In this document: one piece after another, positions 35,298 through 45,367 of the stretch
Numbering within the stretch: the stretch's first letter is position 1
Layout of the letters: every line of letters starts with the position of its first letter
Origin: JBMOKU01 sp049324315
GTDB taxonomy: Bacteria > Bacillota > Clostridia > Peptostreptococcales > Thermotaleaceae
Direction: 5' to 3'
NCBI GenBank assembly: GCA_049324315.1
Contig: JBMOKU010000053.1
Span: forward strand, 62,001 to 126,000
DNA length: 64,000 nucleotides
Translations under genes and position numbers: made by a program
Notes under the pieces: model-generated
What the model saw: only the letters and a program-made list of their open reading frames with translations
What the model was told of the DNA's origin: nothing
The model's database searches: none

Positions 35298-38200
35298 ATG
35301 TTTAGGAGAAAAAGTTCTCGATTAAAGACAGTGGTTTGCTTTATGCTGACGTTTATGTTAATATTCGGACTGTTGCCATGGCAGGACGATTATATTTCTT
35401 ATGCCGCTGCAGCAGTAGATAGTATAGAAATCATGAAAATCTATAATGGTAATTATGATACACCTACGCTGTACTATTTAACGGTATATGGAACAGGATT
35501 AAGCACATTAGAGGTGGAATATTTCAAGGACGATGGAAGTAAGGTGAAGCTTACGCCGTCAAGTCCGGGAGATTATGTGGTTCAGTATACCATTCCCATG
35601 AGCGCCAGCGGATCTAAGTTTGTTATCAATGGAAAAACGTATCAACTGGTAGAAAGTGATATGCCACAAATCAAAGGCGTATCGTCAAAGCTGGTTAAAT
35701 CAGGAGATGCACTAGGAATTACGGCAAACAATTTGGAACAAGATCTTCAGGCGAAGGGGATCGAAATCAGGTATTTCAAAGGAACTACTGAAAAAGATAT
35801 TACCGATACCATGGAACATACAAACAATGATCAGGTGACAAAGAATGTCACGATTACCTCTGGCCTGGGCTCTCAGAATCTTGAGGTAATCAAAGATTAT
35901 ACGGATGTAACTTATGGGACACCGGGGACACCTGTAACCATTGCTTACCGCTATCTGGATGCATTTAGAGTGTATACGGATATCACAGGCATTTCTGGTG
36001 ATATTATCATATTCCCCAATAAAGGGAAAAAAGGGGATACGGTGACCATTAGTGCAGACACATTCCCAGAGGATTATTCTGTTTTTTTAGTTGAAAACCT
36101 GGAAGACCCCTTCTTTGGGAAAAATCTTGGTGAAAGCATACTTAATAATCATAGTCCGACCCAAAAAGACACCATTACTTTTAAAGTGCCAAACGGACTG
36201 GATTTAAAGACCTATGAGGTAGTATTAACAAATTACATAGACCCTACCGGCATTAACCCTGACGATAACCTTTCAAACGATATCGTCAAGCAGCTGCATA
36301 TCGGAAAGTTTACGGTTGTAGATGGAACGTTTTTGCCCCAAATACAATCTATTGACCCATCCTCCGGACCTGATTCAGGCTCTGAGGCGAAAATCTACGG
36401 AAAGTTTTTTGAAGAGTTAAACATTGATTTATTAACAAATTATGATGATCAAAATGTTACATTAGACGTCTACGAAAATCTGGATACTAACATAAAGCAG
36501 CTTGAAATTACCTATCCTCCTAATGCCAAATACAACGGCAAGGACGTAACTGTAAAAAGGTATATCTCTGTAATTGTGGGGAATGCTGCAGAATTTCAAG
36601 ATGAAACCAAGCAGTCCTTTAAGCCCGGGGCCAATCAATTTGATATGCTCACTGTCATGATTAAACCATTGGAATCTGGGGATACAGATTTAGTAAAGGA
36701 TGTGGTCGTGAACATAGAGACGGTTCTAACAGAAACAGTCAGTGGGCAGGTACATAAAATCAGCGAAAGGGCCGTAAAAGAGAACGCCTATACCTTCATA
36801 CCAAGCTTCAATGAGCCTACGATTACGGAAGTCATGCCTCAAATTATTCCGGTGACAAACAGCGGAATGTCCTATGAGACTGCCGCTGATATGGTTATCA
36901 ATATAAAAGGCAAGGACTTCAATGTATTTAAATATACACCGGATGTCGGACCTAATGCAGGGAAAGAACTGGTGCTTTACCCTAAAATTGTGGTGGGCGG
37001 TAGTGATGACAGTGGTGAAATTGTGCTTAAAAGAATTGGCAATACGGTATATGATGAATTGAACAATGAAGTAGCGGGTGCCAGTGTTGAAGTCTATAAC
37101 AGTCAAGGTAGTGTCGTGGATGGAACAACAGGTAATGAAATCGGTACATCCGTTGTTGTTCGTATACCTGCGGGGCTGCCTATCAGCTTAGATAAAGTAA
37201 ATGCTTCTGCCCAAGGTGTCGGCGCTGCCAATCCTATCAGAAAATCTGAAAACTATGGTTATTATGTGACCAAATCAGATGCTGTTCGATTTGTGCATAC
37301 AGAGGATGTCCCGGTCATTCAAGAAGTTACCCCCAATGTTGTTACGGTTGATGGGGGTGAAGACATTGTCATCAAAGGAAGCAATTTTGCTTCCGATGTA
37401 AAGGTATACATTGATGGTGTAGAGGTGACGGGAATAAAACGAAATGGTGTGGGAACACAAATCGATTTTAAATCCCCGAAAGGCCGGGAAGGCGAAACCA
37501 TTCTTTATGTGTTGAATCCTGCCACCGGCGGTGTAGCAACGTACCCGTTCATCTATGTAAAAACCTATACAGACCCGAAAATAACCGACTTTTCTCCGAA
37601 ACAAGGGAAAACGGGCACGCTGGTTGTCGTAAACGGTGATAATTTCTTAAAGCCTGATCCTACGGCTTTGGAAAAAGATATTTTCAAATTGATTGGGACA
37701 AGGATTCTTTTAGAGGGTGTCGATATTAATGAATACAATAGGGACCCTATTACCAAACAGATCGAACTACAGAATTTTGTGGCTGCGAATAAAGTGGTAA
37801 GCATCGTTGACGGAAAGCTGAAGGTGCAAGACTATTACCACAGCATTGTTTTGAAGGATACAACCACAGACAGGTTCTATACGTTGGATGTGAACCTACA
37901 GGGAAATGTTATTCTTTCAAACGGTATTGACCAGACGTATACCTTGAAAGTTAATGGTAGTATCATCACAGCGGAAAAGGATGGGGGCGGAATCTACGAT
38001 GTAACAGTTCAAGAGGCTTTGGATGCCGAATTGGGTACAAACAGTGATTTTGTTTACTTGGATGCAGATGGCGATTCAAATCCTGAATTATCGCTGAAAG
38101 TAATGACGCCCTTTGTTGTAGAGAGCGGTGCCATCACAGGAGATAATGTAAAGGTTGTAGATATCAATAAGCTTTACTTTACAGTTCCTATCCTTCCTGG

Positions 38201-41200
38201 TGACGGCTACTATGATGTAACGGTAATCAATCCGGACACGAAGAAGGACAGTAAGAATGATACCAATGGATTCTACTATTATACCCTGCCTTCCAGTAAA
38301 CCCAATATCGTATCCATAACGCCTGATCATGGTTCTGTGGATGGTGGATACATTATTACCATAACAGGGCAAAAGGAAGCGGGCAGAGAATGCTTTGTAG
38401 ATGATGGTACCAATAAGACAAAGGTATCCATCAATGGTGTGGAAGTTGCCAAAGATAAAATTACAGTCAGCGTGGATGGACAATCCATGGAGGTTGTAGT
38501 TCCCGCGTTGGGTATAGACCTAAGGACAGAATATGGAACAGACCGCTTGACGGTGCCTGTGGTTGTTGTCAACCCCGATGGAGGTAGTGCCAGCAAGGAA
38601 GATGGCTTTACCTATGTTATTCCCACATCTCATCCTGAAATTACAAAAATAACACCATCAACGGGTAGTGCTTCCGGGAAAACACCTGTAGAAATATCTG
38701 GGAAAGATTTCCGGTTCTATGAGCCATTTAATGATGTGGATCGAGATGGAGAATGGAGTCTGGGTGAGATATATGAAGATTTAAACGGGTATCATGTTGA
38801 GCCTGACGGATCCTACGAGCCGGAGGATAATACACAGACCATGGGCCCTGATGATTTCAGAGGAAAAACCATGGAAGACCTGAAGGGGTCTTTAGATACC
38901 ATGTATGATACCATTGTACCGCCTGTACTGCCGAAGGTATATTTTGGTGGGAAGCCTGCAGAGATCATTGAATTTGCCAACGGATACTTGAAGGTTATTC
39001 CTCCCGCCGGCAAGAGCGGTGCCGTGGATGTATATGTGGTGAACAACGATTCAGGTATTTCAAACATGGTAAAGTACACTTATGAAAACTCTAACCCAGC
39101 TATTGATAAAATTGTACCGCCTGAGGGCAAGAAGCAAGGGAAGGATCGCGTCGAGGTGTTTGGAAGTGGTTTTGCTACCAGTGATGTAAATGTATACAGC
39201 CGTGATACCCTAGGAAATTATCTGACAAACACTAAAGAACATACACTGGTTCGGTTTGGATATATTACCAACAAAGACACACCTAGGGAGTTGGAAAACT
39301 CCGGAAGAATTGATAATGGAAAGACGACGGTAAAACTAGACGGAGGGCTGACGGTCAGCTATGACGGTGTTGCCCATACCTTGGATATCAGTATATTAGA
39401 GAATAAAATAAATTATGAGCTGACAATACCTTATAATGATATTGTTGCTTATGTACCGGTCCAGCTTCTATCTGTAGATGGCAATAACCAAACCTACTAT
39501 CAGGGATATGAGTGGATCCGGTTTGAGGTATCGGACAGAAGACTGTTCGTAGAGAGGGGCTATGCACCACAAGTAGAATTTAAGTCTTCCAGTCAGCTTG
39601 TTGTCACAACACCTTCCTACTATACGATTGGATCAGTTCCTGTTACGGTAATTAATCCGGATGGAGGAGAAGCGGAAGGAGAATTTGAATATGCCAATCC
39701 CGACAGTAAACCTACGATCACAAATCTTATGAAAGATGGCAGAAATCCCGATACGGAAACAGTCGATGGTAGTGAGACCAGAATCTTGAAGGTGACCTAT
39801 AAAGGAGGAAACATTGTTGCTGTTATCGGTACGGATTTCCGAGAAAATGCGGTGATACGCATTGGTGATATATTGGAAATCAACGAGCAGGATATAACCT
39901 ATGAAATACCCAATAAATTGACATTTACCATGCCTGCTGTAGATGAAAGCGTGGTGGGGAATCTTTATCGGGTTGTTGTAACCAATGAAGATAAGGGAAA
40001 TGCTTCCTCCGATGAGGCGAATCCACCCCTCTACATACAATTCATTAAAGGAGAAACGACCCCTGTGGTGGATTCCATTGTACCGGACAAAGGTCCTGCC
40101 AGTGGAGGAACCGCTGTTACCATTACGGGAAAAGATTTCCGGGAAGGGTTATCCGTCTTCTTTGGAGATACAAAAGTCCCGGATGCTAATGTTACCGTGG
40201 TGGATTACAAGACGATTAAAGTCATTACACCGGCCCACGACCCGGGAGAAGTACAAGTAAAGATAGAAAATCCTGACGGCTCCTTAACGGAAGAAGTAGG
40301 TACGTTCACATACTTAAGTACACCGAAGATTATCGCGGTGGTTGATCCGGCAGATCCCACAGAGACCAGTAGGATTACATCAATCTCTGTTTTAGGGGGA
40401 CAAGAAATCAAATTAAAGGGTTCAGGGTTTAGCGAAGGTGCAAGAGTTGTATTCATGCCAACCATAGAGAGTACCACAGAGGAAGAGGCCAGTGGAACCG
40501 TGATTTATATCGAGGGAAGTCCATATCTTCTGAAGGAAGGAACCGATGGAACCGATGTAAGAATCATTGATAGTGAGACATTGACCGTAAAGACGCCTCA
40601 GGGAAAAATGGACAGCATGGGTGTTATCGTTATCAATAGTGACGGTGGGGCCAGCGATATTTATCAAGGTATCAAATACGGAGTACCGGAATTAGCAGCG
40701 CCTGCCGGTGTTGTAGCAGAACTGGTATATGATCGCTATATCAAAGTTCACTGGTCTGCGGTAACAGATGCAAAAGAATATGAAATCTATGTAGTCGTTG
40801 ATAACACGCAGCAAGAGCTTATCGGAAGCACAGAACTGACTTCCTTTGTATATGAGGATCTGGAACCTAAGACCACCTATAAGTTTATTGTAAAAGCAGT
40901 GGGAGATTTCGGTTCATCAAAGCCTTCAGCAGAAAGCAATACAGTGCGGACAGGCAGTAAAGTGGGACCTCCGGATACAGATGGTGAACTAGGTGAAACA
41001 ACAGAAATGAATAAAGTGGGAAATATGGCCAATGTTACGATTGGTACGGAGGATGACGAGAAGGAACTGGTTATTAACTTAACCAAAGGCGCCTTGGCAG
41101 GAAGTAATGAAGTGACCATTAGCATACCGGCATCTGTCGTGGCCAATCCCTATGCCAAAAGTATTACGGTAAACGGTAAGGATTTCAGGGTTAAATTTAC

Positions 41201-41585
41201 CCCCAATGCATTTTATACCTCTAAAGTAAAAGAAAATCAAGATAAGAAGGATGCCGGTGTACGGCTCCAGATTCATCCATCCATGGGACAAATGAGCACA
41301 AGTGCTGGTCAAACCCCGGTATCCACAGGTTATATTCTTAAGGCGGCAGTTTTCGTAGGCAAGGATAGTACCACCATCGACTATCTCCGCTCCTCCATAC
41401 AAGTTACCTTGGATGTGGACAGCAGCAAAGTGGAGATGAGAAACATCAAGTTTATTGATTTATCCCGGTATGAAGGATACGATAAGAAATGGATGGTATT
41501 AACGACCGTTGATAGCAGCAATGCATCAGTCATGGCATTAACTGACCGACTGGGTGAGTTTACTGTCATAGGAAGGAGAAAGTAA
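35298..41585 (+). CDS. Giant secreted TIG-repeat protein with FN3 domain (2,095 aa)
   Basis: Signal region MFRRKSSRLKTVVCFMLTFM, then about ten IPT/TIG domains with recurring openings such as IQEVTPNVVTVDGGEDIVIK, IVSITPDHGSVDGGYIITIT, ITKITPSTGSASGKTPVEIS and VDSIVPDKGPASGGTAVTIT. One fibronectin type III domain follows (VHWSAVTDAKEYEIYVVVDN), and a C-terminal domain ends DRLGEFTVIGRRK, similar in its last strand to the end of the upstream protein. One TIG carries an EF-hand-like Asp insert (NDVDRDGEWSLGEIYEDLNG). ATG 35298 follows GGCGGTGAC. A long adhesive or S-layer-associated fibre is the likely form; partner and anchor are unknown. Confidence 0.87.
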   Translation: MFRRKSSRLKTVVCFMLTFMLIFGLLPWQDDYISYAAAAVDSIEIMKIYNGNYDTPTLYYLTVYGTGLSTLEVEYFKDDGSKVKLTPSSPGDYVVQYTIPMSASGSKFVINGKTYQLVESDMPQIKGVSSKLVKSGDALGITANNLEQDLQAKGIEIRYFKGTTEKDITDTMEHTNNDQVTKNVTITSGLGSQNLEVIKDYTDVTYGTPGTPVTIAYRYLDAFRVYTDITGISGDIIIFPNKGKKGDTVTISADTFPEDYSVFLVENLEDPFFGKNLGESILNNHSPTQKDTITFKVPNGLDLKTYEVVLTNYIDPTGINPDDNLSNDIVKQLHIGKFTVVDGTFLPQIQSIDPSSGPDSGSEAKIYGKFFEELNIDLLTNYDDQNVTLDVYENLDTNIKQLEITYPPNAKYNGKDVTVKRYISVIVGNAAEFQDETKQSFKPGANQFDMLTVMIKPLESGDTDLVKDVVVNIETVLTETVSGQVHKISERAVKENAYTFIPSFNEPTITEVMPQIIPVTNSGMSYETAADMVINIKGKDFNVFKYTPDVGPNAGKELVLYPKIVVGGSDDSGEIVLKRIGNTVYDELNNEVAGASVEVYNSQGSVVDGTTGNEIGTSVVVRIPAGLPISLDKVNASAQGVGAANPIRKSENYGYYVTKSDAVRFVHTEDVPVIQEVTPNVVTVDGGEDIVIKGSNFASDVKVYIDGVEVTGIKRNGVGTQIDFKSPKGREGETILYVLNPATGGVATYPFIYVKTYTDPKITDFSPKQGKTGTLVVVNGDNFLKPDPTALEKDIFKLIGTRILLEGVDINEYNRDPITKQIELQNFVAANKVVSIVDGKLKVQDYYHSIVLKDTTTDRFYTLDVNLQGNVILSNGIDQTYTLKVNGSIITAEKDGGGIYDVTVQEALDAELGTNSDFVYLDADGDSNPELSLKVMTPFVVESGAITGDNVKVVDINKLYFTVPILPGDGYYDVTVINPDTKKDSKNDTNGFYYYTLPSSKPNIVSITPDHGSVDGGYIITITGQKEAGRECFVDDGTNKTKVSINGVEVAKDKITVSVDGQSMEVVVPALGIDLRTEYGTDRLTVPVVVVNPDGGSASKEDGFTYVIPTSHPEITKITPSTGSASGKTPVEISGKDFRFYEPFNDVDRDGEWSLGEIYEDLNGYHVEPDGSYEPEDNTQTMGPDDFRGKTMEDLKGSLDTMYDTIVPPVLPKVYFGGKPAEIIEFANGYLKVIPPAGKSGAVDVYVVNNDSGISNMVKYTYENSNPAIDKIVPPEGKKQGKDRVEVFGSGFATSDVNVYSRDTLGNYLTNTKEHTLVRFGYITNKDTPRELENSGRIDNGKTTVKLDGGLTVSYDGVAHTLDISILENKINYELTIPYNDIVAYVPVQLLSVDGNNQTYYQGYEWIRFEVSDRRLFVERGYAPQVEFKSSSQLVVTTPSYYTIGSVPVTVINPDGGEAEGEFEYANPDSKPTITNLMKDGRNPDTETVDGSETRILKVTYKGGNIVAVIGTDFRENAVIRIGDILEINEQDITYEIPNKLTFTMPAVDESVVGNLYRVVVTNEDKGNASSDEANPPLYIQFIKGETTPVVDSIVPDKGPASGGTAVTITGKDFREGLSVFFGDTKVPDANVTVVDYKTIKVITPAHDPGEVQVKIENPDGSLTEEVGTFTYLSTPKIIAVVDPADPTETSRITSISVLGGQEIKLKGSGFSEGARVVFMPTIESTTEEEASGTVIYIEGSPYLLKEGTDGTDVRIIDSETLTVKTPQGKMDSMGVIVINSDGGASDIYQGIKYGVPELAAPAGVVAELVYDRYIKVHWSAVTDAKEYEIYVVVDNTQQELIGSTELTSFVYEDLEPKTTYKFIVKAVGDFGSSKPSAESNTVRTGSKVGPPDTDGELGETTEMNKVGNMANVTIGTEDDEKELVINLTKGALAGSNEVTISIPASVVANPYAKSITVNGKDFRVKFTPNAFYTSKVKENQDKKDAGVRLQIHPSMGQMSTSAGQTPVSTGYILKAAVFVGKDSTTIDYLRSSIQVTLDVDSSKVEMRNIKFIDLSRYEGYDKKWMVLTTVDSSNASVMALTDRLGEFTVIGRRK

Positions 41586-41590
41586 TAGCC

Positions 41591-43249
41591 ATGAGGAAAA
41601 TACGATACGTAGCTATGATTATATGCTTGATTTTTACCATCGTGTCCGCAGCTTATGCAGATATGAACGGTCCGTACCGAGATGGGTTTATAGAAGGGTA
41701 CTTAAAGGCAAAATATGACAATCAAGTACTCATAGAAGAATATGATGGTACCCTCCATGTTCTGCCTCTGGCTTCCAACATAGCCATCCAGATTGATGGG
41801 GTTCTAGTAACCCTGTCGGATGTAAAGATCGGTATGGAAGTATATGGGGAGATTGAGGGAAAGCGTCTCACGTTGCTAGAAAGTTATTCTACAGAGAATC
41901 CCGGTTACATTCCTCCAGGAGGCAAAGTAAGAACCGGTATTGTGAAGAAGATTGATCGTGACCAGATTATTATTAAAAATCTATTTGGAAAAGAGGAAAT
42001 CTACTTTACATCTCCTATTACCATTGCCTTGAAAAAAGGTGTAAATATCCCACTGAGCACTTTATATGAAGGGGACCGGGTGAAGCTTTATTTTGATGAG
42101 ATAGATTCCGATTACATCAGCAGAATGCATATTGAAGGAGATTCTATTTTAATTAAGGATCTATATCGTGGAAAGCTGGCAGTGGCTGACAGCCTGGAAG
42201 ACGTCATTGTATTAGAAAACGTGGAGGCCTTTAAGAATACAAAATGGCAGTCTGTAAAGGATAGCATTCGTATCCCTTATTCTACGGACCTACCCTTATA
42301 TATAGGCGGACAGAAGTTAACCTATAAAAATTTAAAGTATTTTAAAGGCAAAACCATCTATATGGCAGTAAAGGATTTCTTTGGAAAAGATAAGATCGAA
42401 AAGATGATTATTAAAAACCAGTACGAGGCTGCCTATACAGATAGAATCAAAGATGTAAACTGGTATACCCAGGCTATTGAATTAGGAAACAATAAAAACC
42501 TAGCCTTCCATGACGGTACCATTATTATAAAAAATGGTCGGTTGGTAGATATTTATGGAATCAATGATCAGTCAGATGCCTTTGTAGTGGCAGACGGATC
42601 AGGAACACAGGCAACGGCTGATGTCATTTACCTGTATAATGAGGATATTAATAACTCAACGATTGGTCAGAATGCGATTTATGCCGGAAGACTGGATACA
42701 ATCCTACAGAATCAAGTTACCTTAAAGAATTTCTTCGCCCTGGATAAAAACGAATGGCAGTCCTTTAGCGATACAAAGGAATTCTTCTATGACAATGATA
42801 CAAGTATTTTTGATGTAGAAGAGAATAAAACCATTTTAACGAAGGAATTCTATGCAAATGACTATGCGGTGGATGAGGATTCTGACTATGCCGACGATAA
42901 CAACCTTAAGGACTGGTACGGCTATATCTATGCGGATGGAGATAGAATTGCAAGTATCGTAGTACAAAAGAATATGGATTCCCTGCTGCCGCAGCGGATT
43001 ACGAATGGTATTATTGAATCCGTAACAGAGGACAATTTGGTAGGCTGGGAACTGAACCTTCAAAACGCTTCAGACTGGAGCAGTATAAAAGACAAATGGA
43101 TGCCAAAGAATACCTCATTAAGCATCAATCTTGGTAAAGCCATGATCATCAAAGATGGGAAAAGAATCGAACCATATGATTTAAAAACCGGTGACAGATT
43201 GTATATTGTTCGAGACGACTATATAGGAAAAGTAGTGATAGTAAAGTAG
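41591..43249 (+). CDS. Secreted repeat protein of unknown function (552 aa)
   Basis: Starts 5 bases after the giant TIG gene, so it is translationally linked. Signal peptide (YVAMIICLIFTIVSAAYA). The rest is built of ~70-residue beta-rich units with a recurring pattern: a turn IDGVLVTLSDVKIGMEVYG, GVNIPLSTLYEGDRVKLYF, then KDGKRIEPYDLKTGDRLYIV. The LxxGDxV turn suggests small barrel-like units. The same pattern appears after the SLH domains of the gene at 62582. I do not recognise a named family. It likely works with the two large proteins upstream. Confidence 0.8.
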   Translation: MRKIRYVAMIICLIFTIVSAAYADMNGPYRDGFIEGYLKAKYDNQVLIEEYDGTLHVLPLASNIAIQIDGVLVTLSDVKIGMEVYGEIEGKRLTLLESYSTENPGYIPPGGKVRTGIVKKIDRDQIIIKNLFGKEEIYFTSPITIALKKGVNIPLSTLYEGDRVKLYFDEIDSDYISRMHIEGDSILIKDLYRGKLAVADSLEDVIVLENVEAFKNTKWQSVKDSIRIPYSTDLPLYIGGQKLTYKNLKYFKGKTIYMAVKDFFGKDKIEKMIIKNQYEAAYTDRIKDVNWYTQAIELGNNKNLAFHDGTIIIKNGRLVDIYGINDQSDAFVVADGSGTQATADVIYLYNEDINNSTIGQNAIYAGRLDTILQNQVTLKNFFALDKNEWQSFSDTKEFFYDNDTSIFDVEENKTILTKEFYANDYAVDEDSDYADDNNLKDWYGYIYADGDRIASIVVQKNMDSLLPQRITNGIIESVTEDNLVGWELNLQNASDWSSIKDKWMPKNTSLSINLGKAMIIKDGKRIEPYDLKTGDRLYIVRDDYIGKVVIVK

Positions 43250-43266
43250 GGAACGGCCCCCTGCAG

Positions 43267-43333
43267 GGACACGGGGACTGTACCTGCTGTCACGCCCGCT
43301 TTTGGCGGGACTGAGGGCCTGTCCCCGTGTCCC
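43267..43333 (+). repeat. Dispersed repeat family B, long form
   Basis: GGACACGGGGACTGTACCTG ... GGCCTGTCCCCGTGTCCC; both outer arms carry the compensating CACGGGG/CCCCGTG change seen as CATGGGG/CCCCATG in other copies, so pairing is kept. Confidence 0.85.
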
Positions 43334-43347
43334 GTATAAAATACAAC

Positions 43348-43423
43348 GGGCAGGCGTGGAAACCTGCCCCTACGTGGTCACTCCACCAATCAATATAGGG
43401 GGCGGTTTCCACGCCGCCCCGGG
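43348..43423 (+). repeat. Dispersed repeat family A, full copy
   Basis: Nearly identical to the copy at 23005 (GGGCAGGCGTGGAAACCTGC, spacer with CACCAATCAAT, GGGGCGGTTTCCACGCCGCC). Confidence 0.85.
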
Positions 43424-43450
43424 CTTTTAACGTCGCATCATTCTGCTTTT

Positions 43451-43481
43451 ACGATAAACGATCCACGACAAACGAATCAAC
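43451..43481. repeat. Dispersed repeat, CGATAAACG-type units
   Basis: ACGATAAACGATCCACGACA then AACGAATCAACG. Same unit as at 57158. Confidence 0.5.
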
Positions 43482-43496
43482 GAAGGGGGAGAAGAT

Positions 43497-45014
43497 TTGA
43501 AAAAAATAGTTATAGGGTTAGTGCTCTTGATGCTCCTGGCTACATCTGCAACGACTTGGGCAGCACCCCCTGAATTCTCGGGTGGTGTAAACAACGAGTA
43601 TACGTATGAAGAAGTTGTCTTTATAACCGGCGAACCGATAAAATTTGTAGGGACTTACACGATATCTGAAAGTGTGAAGGACGATGAAAAAACAGTAAAA
43701 TATAGATTTAATAAATTAGTACCAGAGGACAAATCGATAGATGCTACTTTTGATAAAGAGATTACATATGTGACGAAATATGATAAAAGATCAGATAAAG
43801 GACAGACGGTAGGTCAGACAAGTGTAGATAAGTATAGAGAGAAGTTGACGATTACGAAAGATGAGGGTAAAGATGTCTATGAACTGCAAGATTATCAATT
43901 TTCAAAATCTGATGTAATCGACAACCGTCCTGCTTCTGACTTCTATTCAGGAAATCTAACAGGAAAAAAGATATATTCAATCAATAAAGACGAAGGTGAA
44001 GTTATCGTCCAAATTTCCGGCGGCAATGCAGGATACCAGAACTTCTGGGGAAACACGGAAACACAGATATTGGATTATTACATCTCCTCAGAGCGATATA
44101 TTGAGGGAGAAGACGATGAAGATGATCCTGAGAAAGAAAGCTGGACCGGGACCGTTAAGGTGCAGGTTTCTGACAGTATAACAAAGTCTCTTCGCTATTC
44201 TGAAAATGAAGCCAGCTACTCCAGCTTTAATGGAGGACATATTCGTATAACCAATGGGGAGATGGTATCCAGATATGATTATAATCTGCCGGATGTGGAA
44301 GATGGAGAAGTGCAGAGCAGCAAAAGAAGACAAAGTGGTATCTACCTGTCCCAAAAGATGGTTCCAAAGCTGGAAAGGCTGATCGTACCGAAATTTAGAG
44401 ATATCGGAGGTCATTGGGCAGAAGAAAGTATTCAAAAGCTTTATTCTTTGGATGTTTTCGATGAGCAGTCTTCATTTTTCTCACCGGAAATTGCCTTTAC
44501 AAGGGTGGAATTTATCAAAGGGCTGATCAAGGCCTGCAATATAAGAACAGTTCTTGTGGAGGAACAGAAAACTAGAAGGAAACGAAATGAACCACCAGAA
44601 GAACCGATATTTAGTGATATGAAAGTAGATGATGCAAACTATACTTATGTAAAGGATGCTGTTGAAAAACAAATTACCTCCGGGGTTACGGCTACTTTGT
44701 TCAAACCTAATGATCCACTGACTAGGGCGCAGGCTATCACTATGATGATCAAAGCGCTGGGCTTTGAGACAAAGGCACCGACACCCGGGTATTATACGTC
44801 CTTTTCCGATGATAAAGCGATACCATCCTGGGCAAAGGATAGCATTTATGTAGCCAGAGAAATTGGATTGATTGAGGGAGACAATTTTAACAGAGTAAAC
44901 CCCAATGCTGTTGTGACAAGGGCTCAAGCTTCAGCTATGCTGGTAAGATTCCTGGAATTCTTAGAAAAGGATCTACAGCGTGATTACAGAGAGAATATTA
45001 TTAACTTTAATTAA
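43497..45014 (+). CDS. Secreted SLH-domain protein (505 aa)
   Basis: TTG 43497 after GGGGGAG. Signal peptide (VIGLVLLMLLATSATTWAAP), an N-terminal beta-rich domain of ~280 residues of unknown type (FITGEPIKFVGTYTISESVK; an acidic EDDEDDPEKE loop), and three C-terminal SLH domains (GHWAEESIQKLYSLDVFDEQ, TYVKDAVEKQITSGV, SWAKDSIYVAREIGLIEGDN). It follows the TIG operon after a repeat block and may supply the wall anchor that those proteins lack (inference). Confidence 0.86.
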   Translation: MKKIVIGLVLLMLLATSATTWAAPPEFSGGVNNEYTYEEVVFITGEPIKFVGTYTISESVKDDEKTVKYRFNKLVPEDKSIDATFDKEITYVTKYDKRSDKGQTVGQTSVDKYREKLTITKDEGKDVYELQDYQFSKSDVIDNRPASDFYSGNLTGKKIYSINKDEGEVIVQISGGNAGYQNFWGNTETQILDYYISSERYIEGEDDEDDPEKESWTGTVKVQVSDSITKSLRYSENEASYSSFNGGHIRITNGEMVSRYDYNLPDVEDGEVQSSKRRQSGIYLSQKMVPKLERLIVPKFRDIGGHWAEESIQKLYSLDVFDEQSSFFSPEIAFTRVEFIKGLIKACNIRTVLVEEQKTRRKRNEPPEEPIFSDMKVDDANYTYVKDAVEKQITSGVTATLFKPNDPLTRAQAITMMIKALGFETKAPTPGYYTSFSDDKAIPSWAKDSIYVAREIGLIEGDNFNRVNPNAVVTRAQASAMLVRFLEFLEKDLQRDYRENIINFN

Positions 45015-45017
45015 AGA

Positions 45018-45083
45018 GGACATGGGGACTGTACCTACTGTCACACCCGCTTTTGGTGGGACTGAGGGCCTGTCCCCATGTCC
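45018..45083 (+). repeat. Dispersed repeat family B, long form
   Basis: GGACATGGGGACTGTACCTA ... GGCCTGTCCCCATGTCC, inner hairpin CACACCCGC/GGTGGGAC. Confidence 0.85.
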
Positions 45084-45246
45084 AATGGGCATAATATCTT
45101 ATTAGAAGGGGCAGACTAAGCGCTGCCCTTAAATTTGTATCAAAGATAAATTATAGAATAAATGCAATGTAGGGGCGGCTGCCTACAGTTGCCCGCTGAG
45201 TCTTCGTGTTAAAAGGTTTTGCTTTTGTCAGTAGCTAGCAGCCAGC

Positions 45247-45332
45247 GGAGCCATGGGGACGGTTCGAGCGTTTCCGAAGCGAAGCGCAGGACCGAAGGGA
45301 AAACGATGGAACCGTCCCCGTGGCGAAGCGTA
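45247..45332 (+). repeat. Dispersed repeat family C
   Basis: CATGGGGACGGTTCGAGCGT, TTCCGAAGCG, AAGCGCAGGACCGAAGGGAA, AACGATGGAACCGTCCCCGT, GGCGAAGCG. Outer arms GGGGACGGTTC/GAACCGTCCCC and inner GCGTTTCC/GGAAAACG pair. Together with the B copy it fills most of the 353-base gap before the protease gene; 45170-45195 is a degenerate A half. Confidence 0.8.
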
Positions 45333-45367
45333 GGTTTACGAATCAAGAGAAAAGGACGTGAATAGAG

